Positions 1 through 6,819 of a DNA stretch of 19,148 bases are shown here, one piece after another. Origin of the DNA: Nitrospirae bacterium RIFCSPLOW2_12_42_9. Its GTDB lineage: Bacteria; Nitrospirota; 9FT-COMBO-42-15; HDB-SIOI813. The notes below the pieces were generated by a model. That model saw nothing but the letters and a program-made list of their open reading frames with translations. It ran no database searches and was not told the DNA's origin. Position 1 is the stretch's first letter, and each line of letters begins with the position of its first letter. The stretch is taken from assembly GCA_001805205.1 (NCBI GenBank), contig MHER01000094.1:1-19148 (forward strand), read 5' to 3'. The translations under genes and the position numbers were made by a program.

Positions 1-130
1 TATCAGGTTGGCAATCGTTGCTGCAGTACTTATAAACACGCCATTTGCTTATGCCAAGTTCTCGGGCAAGCCACGTAGGAGTACGACCATCTAATGCCTC
101 AGAAATTTTATTAGTCCGCTGTTTTGTCAT
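1..130 (-). CDS. HTH (XRE-like) regulator, N-terminal part, cut by window edge
   Basis: Reading leftward from an ATG at 130-128 gives 43 open codons that run off the window edge. The peptide starts MTKQRTNKISEALDGR and continues with TWLARELGISKWRVYKYCS. This has the spacing of a Cro/C1-type helix-turn-helix: the first helix contains the LARELGI turn, and KWRVYKYC is the recognition helix. The family binds short palindromic operators. A 17-bp inverted repeat lies 44 bp upstream (174-190) and could be its autoregulatory site. No clear Shine-Dalgarno sequence precedes the ATG. The C-terminal part is not visible, so the effector or partner domain is unknown. Confidence 0.55.
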   Translation of the reverse strand, partial: MTKQRTNKISEALDGRTPTWLARELGISKWRVYKYCSNDCQPD

Positions 131-173
131 TTCGGGTCAAAAGTCGGGAATTTTGCTGAGTTATACAACTATT

Positions 174-190
174 TTGGAGTATCCCTCCAA
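174..190. promoter_or_regulatory. Inverted repeat upstream of HTH gene, possible operator
   Basis: TTGGAG, five bases, then CTCCAA: perfect 6-bp arms. It lies upstream of the leftward HTH gene, where an autoregulatory operator would be expected. The role is inferred only from position and symmetry. Confidence 0.35.
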
Positions 191-263
191 TATATACCGC
201 AATTATTTAGTGTTTGTTGCTAACTATGGGTAATTAATAATAAACAGGCGCCCCCGGTTTCGC

Positions 264-333
264 ACGTGGAAAATCGAAAAGCTGCGACCGTGTACCATCA
301 TAAAGCCAAACCGAAAAGCGTTTTTATCCACGT
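264..333. repeat. Imperfect inverted repeat in gene-poor region
   Basis: ACGTGGAAAA (264-273) is matched in inverted orientation by TTTTTATCCACGT (321-333), with one extra base in the right arm. The stretch between also contains short complementary pieces (CGGTTT and AAACCG). It could be the end of a decayed mobile element or a structured transcript. No known family is recognised. Confidence 0.3.
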
Positions 334-417
334 TTGGACCCGCAGGTAGGTAGGGCAAACGAATAAAGCGAGCTAATAAATAATGTTCCTGGATATTGGA
401 TAGGGTAGGGGAGAGAC

Positions 418-483
418 AAAGTAATAAGGATAGATAAGCAATATATACATAATGTTTATTATAGATATAAAAGTAATAAGGAT
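418..483. repeat. 14-bp direct repeat, period 52
   Basis: AAAGTAATAAGGAT occurs exactly at 418-431 and again at 470-483, in an AT-rich non-coding stretch. The function is unknown; it could be a tandem duplication remnant or a protein-binding pair. Confidence 0.5.
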
Positions 484-518
484 TTGGCTATGTTAATTAG
501 ACTGCTTATGTTTGCGCA

Positions 519-701
519 ATGATTCAGCAGTGGATGACGGCTGCGGAGAATCATCAGCATGCAGTTGATGTTGGTTTACGTATTATGCCCAAGGGTCCCG
601 ATCATTGGCGGTCCGGGAAGAAAGCGAGCGAAAGCACCCGTAAAATTATGAGTGAAAAGAGAAAAATATACTGGGATAAGCGGAGGAGTGAACGAAATTA
701 G
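519..701 (+). CDS. Doubtful small hypothetical protein, 60 aa
   Basis: An open frame from ATG 519 gives a basic 60-residue peptide. Its second half, GKKASESTRKIMSEKRKIYW, loosely resembles the short NUMOD3-type DNA-binding repeats seen in homing endonucleases (GKKxSEETRKKIS). No Shine-Dalgarno sequence precedes it, and a ten-codon frame from ATG 490 ends on its start codon (ATGA). It sits alone among repeats, so it may be a decayed fragment of a mobile gene or not a gene at all. The NUMOD resemblance is by eye only. Confidence 0.25.
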   Translation: MIQQWMTAAENHQHAVDVGLRIMPKGPDHWRSGKKASESTRKIMSEKRKIYWDKRRSERN

Positions 702-858
702 CCTACATTTGCCCCTGATTTGCTTAATGTTGGGAATAACTACGCTAATCCTTATTTATAATCTGTCTAAATAACATACCTTTATTCATATTGATTCTAA
801 ATAATAACACTATTTAGATTGATTCTAAATATAAGTGCATAAGCCCGAACTAGTTGAT
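702..858. other. AT-rich spacer with repeats behind rimO
   Basis: No gene is seen. ATTGATTCTAAATA occurs twice exactly, at 790-803 and 818-831 (period 28), and a third partial TCTAAATAA copy lies near 765-773. CTAAATA (797-803) and TATTTAG (811-817) form an inverted pair with a 7-nt loop. The hairpin sits downstream of the leftward rimO gene but lacks the GC stem and T-run of a convincing terminator. Confidence 0.5.
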
Positions 859-2205
859 TTAATTCCGCTTTACTTCAAATTTATCCGGAAGTTTAAGCGC
901 GACAATCAAATAAGAATAGATCAACTTCGTTGTATCTGTTATATATACCACCCCATCGACCTCAGGTGCATGTCCATATGTACGTCCTTCAATAAGATAA
1001 GGTGCATCCTTAGAAGGGCCATCTATCAATACTATCTGTTTGGTTCCAATGAGACTCCGGTTTTTCCGAAGGGATATCTTCTGCTGAATCCGCATTAACT
1101 TATCCCTTCTCTTATTTTTCACCCTCTCGTTTATCTGTCCCGGCATTGAATAGGCATCTGTATCTTCTTCATTCGAGTATGTAAAGACACCGAGCCGGTC
1201 AAACTCAATATCTCTAACGAACTCAACCAGTTCATTAAACTGCTCTTCTGTTTCTCCGGGAAAGCCAACTATCAGGGATGTCCTTAATACTACATCAGGA
1301 ATACTTTTTCTAAGATTCTCAATAGTTCTTAATATACTTTTTCTTGTATGGCCTCTGTGCATCCTGCTTAGTATATTGTCATTAATATGTTGTACAGGCA
1401 TGTCTATATATCTGCATATCTTCTCTTCATTGGCCATAACTTTTATCAATTCTTTTGTGAATGAACCAGGGTATGTATAAAGAAGACGTATCCATTTTAT
1501 GTCCTTTATAAAGACGAGTTTCTTAAGGAGATGTGTCAGTGCATTCGGTTTCCGAAGGTCCCTTCCATATGCTGTGGTATCCTGAGCAACAAGGTTAATC
1601 TCAACAACCCCTTCCAGCGACAGACGTTCTGTTTCATTTGTAATTGATTCTATGGTGCGGCTCCTCTGTCTTCCCCTTAAGGTTGGAATAACACAGAACG
1701 TACATTTATGATCACAACCCTCTGCGATCTTTACAAAGGCTGAATGTGCAGGACTAATCCTGATCCTTGGAAGTGCTGATTCATAATTGAAATTAGCAGG
1801 GTCTGAAATAAATATCTGCTGATGTTTTGCAATAGATGATCTTTTATTTTTAAATCCCTTGCATATATTAACGACATCCGCAAAGGAACCTGTGCCAACT
1901 ACTGCATCAAGCTCAGGCATTTCTTTCAGCAGTTCTTCCTTATATCTCTGCGGAAGACAACCTGCTGCAATAAGTAGTTTGCACCTTCCACTCTCTTTTA
2001 ACCCGCCAAGTTGCAGGAGTGTGTTGACAGATTCCTCTTTGGCAGCATCTATAAAACCACAGGTGTTAACAACTACTATCTCAGCCTCTGCTTCATTGGA
2101 TGTAAGCTCAAAACCAGCCTCCTTTAGAAGGCCTAACATTATCTCTGAATCTACCTGATTCTTGGGGCAACCGAGGTTTATTAGACCAATCTTCATTGAT
2201 TTCAT
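859..2205 (-). CDS. rimO: Ribosomal protein S12 methylthiotransferase RimO
   Basis: Radical-SAM methylthiotransferase that adds a methylthio group to the conserved aspartate of ribosomal protein S12 in the cytoplasm. At 448 aa it has the usual RimO length and domain order. The N-terminal MTTase domain holds cluster cysteines C13, C49 and C83; the CPKNQVDSE motif around C13 is typical of RimO rather than MiaB. The radical-SAM core carries CDHKCTFC (C164, C168, C171), and a TRAM-like RNA-binding tail runs from about residue 380. It starts 3 nt behind the stop of the upstream phosphatase gene, so the two are co-transcribed. The first ATG (2205) and a second ATG three codons later (2196) are both possible starts. 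Neither has a strong Shine-Dalgarno sequence, which suggests translational coupling. Confidence 0.95.
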   Translation of the reverse strand: MKSMKIGLINLGCPKNQVDSEIMLGLLKEAGFELTSNEAEAEIVVVNTCGFIDAAKEESVNTLLQLGGLKESGRCKLLIAAGCLPQRYKEELLKEMPELDAVVGTGSFADVVNICKGFKNKRSSIAKHQQIFISDPANFNYESALPRIRISPAHSAFVKIAEGCDHKCTFCVIPTLRGRQRSRTIESITNETERLSLEGVVEINLVAQDTTAYGRDLRKPNALTHLLKKLVFIKDIKWIRLLYTYPGSFTKELIKVMANEEKICRYIDMPVQHINDNILSRMHRGHTRKSILRTIENLRKSIPDVVLRTSLIVGFPGETEEQFNELVEFVRDIEFDRLGVFTYSNEEDTDAYSMPGQINERVKNKRRDKLMRIQQKISLRKNRSLIGTKQIVLIDGPSKDAPYLIEGRTYGHAPEVDGVVYITDTTKLIYSYLIVALKLPDKFEVKRN

Positions 2206-2208
2206 CTG

Positions 2209-2943
2209 CTAACTATCTACACATATTGTTATCACAGTAATATTATCTATCCCGCCGTGATTATTGGCAAGCGTAATAAGTCTATCTGTGATTTTTTCAG
2301 GGGAAGGCATTAATTCAGTTATAGCAGATAATATCTCCTTCTCTGATAACATGTTTGTCAGACCATCCGTGCAGAGTATTATTATATCACCCTCAGCTAT
2401 TTGAATATCTGCAACATCTACATCAATATCGTATGACACTCCTAATGCCCTCGAGAGCATATGACGGTTTGGATGATATAAAGCCTCCTGTAGAGTGAGA
2501 AGACCGAGCCTGATATATTCCTCTACTACAGTATGATCTTTTGTGATCTGAGTAATCTTGTTTTTTCGTATGAGATACATCCTGCTGTCTCCTACATGTG
2601 CGATCATGGCATTATCTTCTTCAAGCTTTACTACCACTACAGTTGTTCCCATTCCTTTGAGGTCATACATCATGCTCGCGCGCTGGATAATGCGGTTGTT
2701 GGCTCCCTTTATTGCCTCTATAATCCTTTCTGTTATCTCTGCAGATGACCTGTATGATTCTGTTGATACCAACCCATCTTTTATAGTCTCTACTGCCAGC
2801 CTGCTTGCAACCTCCCCGCCTGCATGTCCACCCAATCCATCTGCTACTATAAAAAGTGACAGATCAGGATATATACCGTAAGCATCTTCATTGTTTTTCC
2901 TTACCCGGCCAATATTCGTATTTCCATAAACCTTGATATCCAA
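2209..2943 (-). CDS. PP2C-family serine/threonine phosphatase (Stp/PrpC type)
   Basis: Metal-dependent protein phosphatase that dephosphorylates Ser/Thr residues, usually partnering Hanks-type kinases. At 244 aa it is a minimal single-domain PP2C with no membrane segment. Family motifs are present in order: RKNNED (residues 15-20), VADGLGGHAGGE (metal-binding D35/G36), HVGDSR (116-121), CTDGLTNML (D193) and GGIDNIT (D233). The start is a TTG at 2943, chosen because the protein begins with the conserved N-terminal strand and AGGAGG lies 7 nt upstream (2951-2956). No cognate kinase lies in the window, so the substrate is unknown. It is first in an operon with rimO and divergent from the ParA-type genes. 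Confidence 0.93.
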   Translation of the reverse strand: MDIKVYGNTNIGRVRKNNEDAYGIYPDLSLFIVADGLGGHAGGEVASRLAVETIKDGLVSTESYRSSAEITERIIEAIKGANNRIIQRASMMYDLKGMGTTVVVVKLEEDNAMIAHVGDSRMYLIRKNKITQITKDHTVVEEYIRLGLLTLQEALYHPNRHMLSRALGVSYDIDVDVADIQIAEGDIIILCTDGLTNMLSEKEILSAITELMPSPEKITDRLITLANNHGGIDNITVITICVDS

Positions 2944-2995
2944 TTCTATTCCTCCTCTTTATAAATCTAACATAATTCAGCACTCTTGTGGAATT

Positions 2996-3025
2996 ATTGT
3001 AAAATTGTAATATTTTTGTTGACAA
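2996..3025 (-). promoter_or_regulatory. Predicted promoter for phosphatase-rimO operon
   Basis: On the minus strand, TTGTCA (3025-3020) is followed after 18 nt by TACAAT (3001-2996). It lies about 50 nt before the phosphatase start. Its -35 overlaps the -35 of the rightward promoter, because the shared GTTGACAAC reads almost the same on both strands. Confidence 0.5.
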
Positions 3026-3047
3026 CGGCTTTATAATATGCTATTTG
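3019..3047 (+). promoter_or_regulatory. Predicted promoter for ParA-glycogen-binding pair
   Basis: TTGACA (3019-3024), a 17-nt spacer, then TATTTG (3042-3047) preceded by TGC, an extended -10 context. The -35 is perfect and the -10 is weak. It overlaps the divergent phosphatase promoter. It predicts a leader of roughly 210 nt before the ATG at 3262. Confidence 0.45.
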
Positions 3048-3052
3048 ATTAA

Positions 3053-3261
3053 ATCGGTGAAAAGGCATAAAAACCCTGCCGTTACAGGAAGCTTCTTTAA
3101 ACCCAACCAAATAGGCAACATTGTCGGAACCAGCAGACACCAGTTGCAGTACCGGGACTCTACAGGTCTTATCAACTCTTCGCAGAAGAATGATGGTGGA
3201 CACGGGAGGTCTACCTTATTATTAACCTTTATGACTTATTCTTAAGTCAAGGAGGGGGGAA
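3053..3261 (+). other. Long untranslated leader, content not identified
   Basis: This roughly 210-nt stretch separates the predicted promoter from the ParA-type gene. Short frames exist on both strands but none resembles a known protein. Weak hairpins are visible, for example GCAAC (3115-3119) with GTTGC (3143-3147), enclosing TGTC with GACA. AGGAGGGGGG at 3250-3259 is the strong ribosome-binding site of the next gene. No known riboswitch or small RNA is recognised. Confidence 0.35.
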
Positions 3262-4362
3262 ATGCGGATTATTGCAATAGCAAATCAAAAAGGTGGCTGT
3301 GGTAAGACAACTACAGCGATCAATCTTTCAGCAACATTAGCAAAATCCAACAGGACCGTGCTTTTGATAGACATGGACCCGCAGGGGCATTCTACATTAG
3401 GATTTAATATCAGACCGGAAGAGATTGGGCTCTCTGTCTATCATGTACTTAAAGAAGGTGTGTTTCTGGATGATGTGGTTTTGAACACAGGGACGCAAAA
3501 TGTCAGAATCGCCCCATCAAATATTATACTTTCTGCCATTGAACAGGAAATAGCAGGGGCTTCAGAGAAGGAGAAGAAACTCCACAATGCAATCAGTATG
3601 TCAAAGAAGATTTATGATTATATAATTATTGACTGTCCGCCAAATCTTGGGATATTGAGCATTAATGCACTGAGGGCAGCAGAAGAGGTTATTATACCGC
3701 TCGATGTCAGTTTCTTTTCTATGCATGGTCTTGGAAAGTTGCTTGAGACCATTGAAATTCTTAACAGAAGAAGCGGGCACAGATTAGAGACATACATTCT
3801 TCCAACCATGTTTGACAGGAGGAGCCGGTTTGCCCGTGAGATTATAGAGGAAGTGAAAACTCATTTTAAGGGGGTCATATTCAATACCCCGATCCGCAAT
3901 TGTACCAAACTCCGTGAATCTGTCAGTTTTGGACGCGCTGTAACTGACTATGCCCCGAATTCCATTGGTAACTGGGACTACACTGGTGTTGTTGAGGAGC
4001 TTATCCTCCAGGAAGATCCCGTCAGGGAGGCACGTCCAATCGCAGTCTTAAGCTCATCGATCATTAAGAATCCTGACAGGGCCATTCAGCCAGGATTTAC
4101 AGATAACGGTTTCCTCTTTGTATATAAAGACCCTAAAGCCGCTGAAGTTAAGATCGCGGGAGATTTTAATGAGTGGATGCCTGATAAAGGTGTAATGTCC
4201 GTACGCAGTGAAGATGGCACATGGAAAAAGATCATAAATATTAAGCCCGGATCATACCAATATAAATTCTGTATTGATGGAGAGTGGAAAGAGGATCCAA
4301 ATAATCCCAATATCGTGTGTAACAAATATGGCTCTTATAATTCCTTAGTTGTAATAGACTGA
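3262..4362 (+). CDS. ParA-family ATPase fused to glycogen-binding (CBM48/AMPK-beta type) domain
   Basis: Two-domain cytoplasmic protein, 366 aa. Residues 1-250 are a ParA/Soj-type ATPase with the deviant Walker A KGGCGKTTT (10-18, including signature K10 and P-loop K15), DMDPQGHSTLG switch region (37-47) and Walker B YIIIDCPP (120-127). After a linker, residues 280-366 match the glycogen-binding domain of AMPK beta: GDFNEW (300-305), W321, YQYKF (332-336), DGEW (339-342) and GSYNS (357-361). W305, K335, W342 and N360 align with the sugar-contacting W100, K126, W133 and N150 of mammalian AMPK beta1. ParA ATPases position DNA or protein cargo. The fusion suggests that the cargo or signal is an alpha-glucan, which is inference. 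AGGAGG six nt upstream fixes the start. The partner gene follows after 9 nt. Confidence 0.9.
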   Translation: MRIIAIANQKGGCGKTTTAINLSATLAKSNRTVLLIDMDPQGHSTLGFNIRPEEIGLSVYHVLKEGVFLDDVVLNTGTQNVRIAPSNIILSAIEQEIAGASEKEKKLHNAISMSKKIYDYIIIDCPPNLGILSINALRAAEEVIIPLDVSFFSMHGLGKLLETIEILNRRSGHRLETYILPTMFDRRSRFAREIIEEVKTHFKGVIFNTPIRNCTKLRESVSFGRAVTDYAPNSIGNWDYTGVVEELILQEDPVREARPIAVLSSSIIKNPDRAIQPGFTDNGFLFVYKDPKAAEVKIAGDFNEWMPDKGVMSVRSEDGTWKKIINIKPGSYQYKFCIDGEWKEDPNNPNIVCNKYGSYNSLVVID

Positions 4363-4371
4363 GGAGGGAGA

Positions 4372-5268
4372 GTGAAAAAAAAACGGCTGGGGAAGGGGCT
4401 TGAAGATATATCCCATTTCTTTATTTCCCAGGATCAGAATAAAGAAGATACTGCAGCCTTAGCTGTAGAAGAAAGGCCTAAATGTCATGTTCTCTCTGTT
4501 GTAGATCTTTTTAATCCCCACAGGGGTGCGCTCTTTACATCAAAACTATCTCTGAAATTTTGTAAAAGTGGTTCAAGGACATTAGTTGTAGATACTGACA
4601 CACGTTTTCCGAGTGTCGCATTTACCCTTGGGGTTTCCAAACCAGGTTACTCATTAAGTCATTATTTCCAGGATAAATATCAGCCTGAGGATATATTATG
4701 TCCTGCCCCATTTGGACTTAAACTCCTTGCCCCGCATCTCGATACAAAATATAGTCCAGAAATGGATAAACAAGCAATGGGCTTGCTTATTGAATTACTT
4801 GCCTCTATTGAGAAGGATACAGATATTATTGTCCTGAGGCATTACAAAAAAGAAATTCTTCCTCTGATTAAGGATGTAATCTTTTTTGTCCCTGTTTCTC
4901 ATTCGAGTATGATTATGGCTTACAGGGAGATTAAGACATTTATTTCGGCAGGTGATAACAAAAGGGTCGGATTGATTATTACGGATAATGAAAATGAAGA
5001 TATAGGAAGAAGGGCATATGATAAGATTACGGAATGTTTAGAGATATATTGTGGGATAAGACCATATTTATTCGGTTATTTACCGGATATCTCCGGACAC
5101 TCCATTTCTGCTGTTTTAGACGGCATAGAGCAGTCTAATTATATCCATGCAAACGAGAATAAAGATAAAGAAATTGATGAAGACACTTTCTTTGGAAGAC
5201 TTCAATACCTGACAGGGAAGAACAATATTACACAGGGGGAGATTTCAAGATTGCTAAGAAAGCCGTAG
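4372..5268 (+). CDS. Degenerate ParA/MinD-like protein with ParB-like N-terminal peptide
   Basis: 298-aa protein with a GTG start at 4372 and GAGGAGGGAG just upstream. Residues 5-14, RLGKGLEDIS, match the conserved N-terminal peptide of ParB proteins (R-L-G-R/K-G-L), the segment that touches and stimulates ParA. From about residue 38 the protein follows the ParA/MinD strand order, but the P-loop position reads FNPHRGALFTS instead of KGGVGKTT. The second signature strand LVVDTD (71-76) is kept. It should therefore be unable to hydrolyse ATP: a pseudo-ATPase that may act as adaptor or regulator of the ATPase encoded 9 nt upstream. Its last 15 nt overlap the convergent hydrolase gene. No family name is known to me. 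Confidence 0.75.
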   Translation: MKKKRLGKGLEDISHFFISQDQNKEDTAALAVEERPKCHVLSVVDLFNPHRGALFTSKLSLKFCKSGSRTLVVDTDTRFPSVAFTLGVSKPGYSLSHYFQDKYQPEDILCPAPFGLKLLAPHLDTKYSPEMDKQAMGLLIELLASIEKDTDIIVLRHYKKEILPLIKDVIFFVPVSHSSMIMAYREIKTFISAGDNKRVGLIITDNENEDIGRRAYDKITECLEIYCGIRPYLFGYLPDISGHSISAVLDGIEQSNYIHANENKDKEIDEDTFFGRLQYLTGKNNITQGEISRLLRKP

Positions 5269-6057
5269 GACCATACAACGTACACTCCCCCCTGATTTCA
5301 TGAATTCAGAGGTATCCGCTGATATGATCTTAAGACCAAATTCCTCTAACTTCTTATAAAGGGTGTCAGGACATTTAAACACAATGAGGTTCATCCCTAT
5401 ATTTACTGAATTACATACAAACAAATGCGCCTCTTCTTTTGATAACTGTAATATCTTTGATGGGAGCCCCTTAATTATCTCAATGCTTTTAGGGTGGAAC
5501 GCTTCGGGATAGTAAACAATAAGGTCAGCAGGTTTTATATATAACAGGCAGGTATCCAGGTGATAGAAATGCGGGTCTATGAGTTCGAGGGATATGTATT
5601 CCTTCCCGATTATTTCCCCGATGTGAGTGTGGGCGGCCAGGTCTGTTCTGAACCCGTATCCAAGCAGAATGATGTTTTTATAGAATACAGTATCCCCTTC
5701 TCCTTCATAGGATATTCCCGCTTGTAATCTGTGGCGCTTATATCCAAGGTCAGAAAACCATTTTGCATAATATTGCTCCTCCCCCTGTCTTTCCCTGTGT
5801 TTGAAATTTGAAAGGATTATCGAGTCCTTATATACAAGCCCTGCATTTGCAGTAAATACCATGTCAGGAAGGTCTTTGACAGGTTCTATGAGTGATATAT
5901 CTGCACCTGAATTCTCTATGAGGTTATAAAGATACTGCCACTGTCTGTTAGCATTCCTATGGTCAGCAGGATTATTCAGGTCCATCCATGGGTTTATCTC
6001 ATATGCAATAGTATAAAAGGCCGGCCGGCACATCAGAAATTCAGGTTTCTTCTTCAT
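5254..6057 (-). CDS. Dimethylargininase-like hydrolase (amidinotransferase/guanidino-modifying superfamily)
   Basis: 267-aa enzyme of the pentein fold, which attacks guanidino carbons through a cysteine thiolate to release amine or ammonia. Visible motifs are NPWMDLNNP (22-30), the substrate-binding DMVFTANAG (65-73), EGEGD (118-122), catalytic HFYHLD (163-168, H166) and the C-terminal nucleophile in SGGSVRC (C261). The pattern is closest to bacterial dimethylargininase/arginine-deiminase-related proteins. Whether the substrate is methylarginine, arginine, citrulline or another guanidine cannot be decided from sequence. It converges on and overlaps the preceding gene by 15 nt, so no shared terminator separates them. 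The start ATG at 6057 has no clear Shine-Dalgarno sequence. Confidence 0.88.
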   Translation of the reverse strand: MKKKPEFLMCRPAFYTIAYEINPWMDLNNPADHRNANRQWQYLYNLIENSGADISLIEPVKDLPDMVFTANAGLVYKDSIILSNFKHRERQGEEQYYAKWFSDLGYKRHRLQAGISYEGEGDTVFYKNIILLGYGFRTDLAAHTHIGEIIGKEYISLELIDPHFYHLDTCLLYIKPADLIVYYPEAFHPKSIEIIKGLPSKILQLSKEEAHLFVCNSVNIGMNLIVFKCPDTLYKKLEEFGLKIISADTSEFMKSGGSVRCMVLRLS

Positions 6058-6119
6058 ATCTTAAGGCTATCAGATGGGAGCAAAAGTGGCAAATTGTACA
6101 GGATAAGGATTACCGGAGA

Positions 6120-6149
6120 TTGGAAAAAGCCACATCAATATGTTATGAT
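6120..6149 (+). promoter_or_regulatory. Predicted promoter abutting folE start
   Basis: TTGGAA (6120-6125), 18 nt, TATGAT (6144-6149). Transcription would begin at about 6156-6158, on or beside the folE ATG (6158), which implies a leaderless message. No Shine-Dalgarno sequence lies before that ATG. Confidence 0.45.
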
Positions 6150-6157
6150 AACCAGTT

Positions 6158-6793
6158 ATGAACAACAAGTTGATGCGAGAAGGGCTCACGAAGTTCATTG
6201 ATTCAATGGAACTTGGTTTTAATGATGAGTCTAAGGAGAAGATACTTGATAATCTTGAGAAGTTGTGGTCCGGAGTGCTTTTATCAGGTTACACTCAAGA
6301 TCCCTGTAGTGCATTGAGCTCACGTCAGACTTCATTATCTAATGACCCTGTCTTTATAAACAATGTCCCGTTTGTTTCTATTTGTCAGGACCATTTTCTT
6401 CCTTTTTCCGGTTATGTATCTATAGGATATATACCTGGCAAAGAAATAGTGGGGTTATCTAATATAGGCAAATTGGTACATATCTTATCTACGCGCCTTA
6501 ACTTACAGGAAGGTCTTACAGCCGAGATTGCTGATGTAATATACAAATCGATAAGTCCGGTTGCAGTAGGTGTTTATTTAGTTGCCCAGCATTATTGCAT
6601 GAAGGCAAGGTACCCTGCTCAAAACAGTAGTGAGGTTGTTACCACAAGCTTTAGAGGGGACTATAAATGGGGCAATTTCAGAGATGAATTCTTAAAGGTC
6701 GTTAATGGGGTCTCAAATTCAAAGAGAAACCTTCATGCCCCTTCGGGGCACAAAGGAGCATCCCCCCATCCCCCCTTTAGAAAAGGGGGGTAA
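6158..6793 (+). CDS. folE: GTP cyclohydrolase I, divergent active site
   Basis: Converts GTP to 7,8-dihydroneopterin triphosphate, the entry to folate, biopterin and queuosine. The 211-aa frame keeps the zinc ligands C76, H79 and C147, the catalytic histidine H145 in QHYCMKAR, the QEGLT segment (117-121) and NSSEVVTTSFRG (156-167). It departs from the E. coli enzyme where that reads CEHH: here CQDH, so the active-site histidine (E. coli H112) is D78. GLSK is GLSN, which loses a triphosphate-contacting lysine. The last 25 or so codons lie in a palindromic repeat that also supplies the stop, so the tail is not native folE sequence. queD follows, which suggests a role in deazapurine or folate supply. 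Function may be altered. Confidence 0.85.
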   Translation: MNNKLMREGLTKFIDSMELGFNDESKEKILDNLEKLWSGVLLSGYTQDPCSALSSRQTSLSNDPVFINNVPFVSICQDHFLPFSGYVSIGYIPGKEIVGLSNIGKLVHILSTRLNLQEGLTAEIADVIYKSISPVAVGVYLVAQHYCMKARYPAQNSSEVVTTSFRGDYKWGNFRDEFLKVVNGVSNSKRNLHAPSGHKGASPHPPFRKGG

Positions 6794-6800
6794 GGGGGGA
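6736..6800. repeat. REP-like palindromic C/G-run repeat forming the folE 3' end
   Basis: Two hairpins in a row. TGCCCC-TTC-GGGGCA occupies 6736-6750. A longer palindrome (6761-6800) has a left arm of two C6 runs plus TTT and a right arm of AAAA plus two G6 runs. The folE stop TAA (6791-6793) lies inside the right arm. A short CCCCCCTTTTCCCC tract near 7218-7231 may be a remnant of a second copy. This resembles dispersed intergenic palindromes common in some environmental genomes; family membership is inferred. Confidence 0.7.
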
Positions 6801-6819
6801 TTTGGCGGAATTAATAACT

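Noticed and set aside
1859..2158. 99-codon rightward frame inside rimO
   Set aside because: Low-complexity Ser-rich peptide antisense to a clear RimO coding sequence: a shadow frame.
3053..3240. c-di-GMP (GEMM), 6S or SRP RNA in the leader
   Set aside because: The conserved core sequences of these RNAs were looked for by eye and not found.
3045..3245. 66-codon open frame upstream of the ParA-CBM gene, and an opposite-strand frame 2994-3203
   Set aside because: Neither has a ribosome-binding site or any recognisable domain. The composition looks non-coding and the stretch is better read as a leader.
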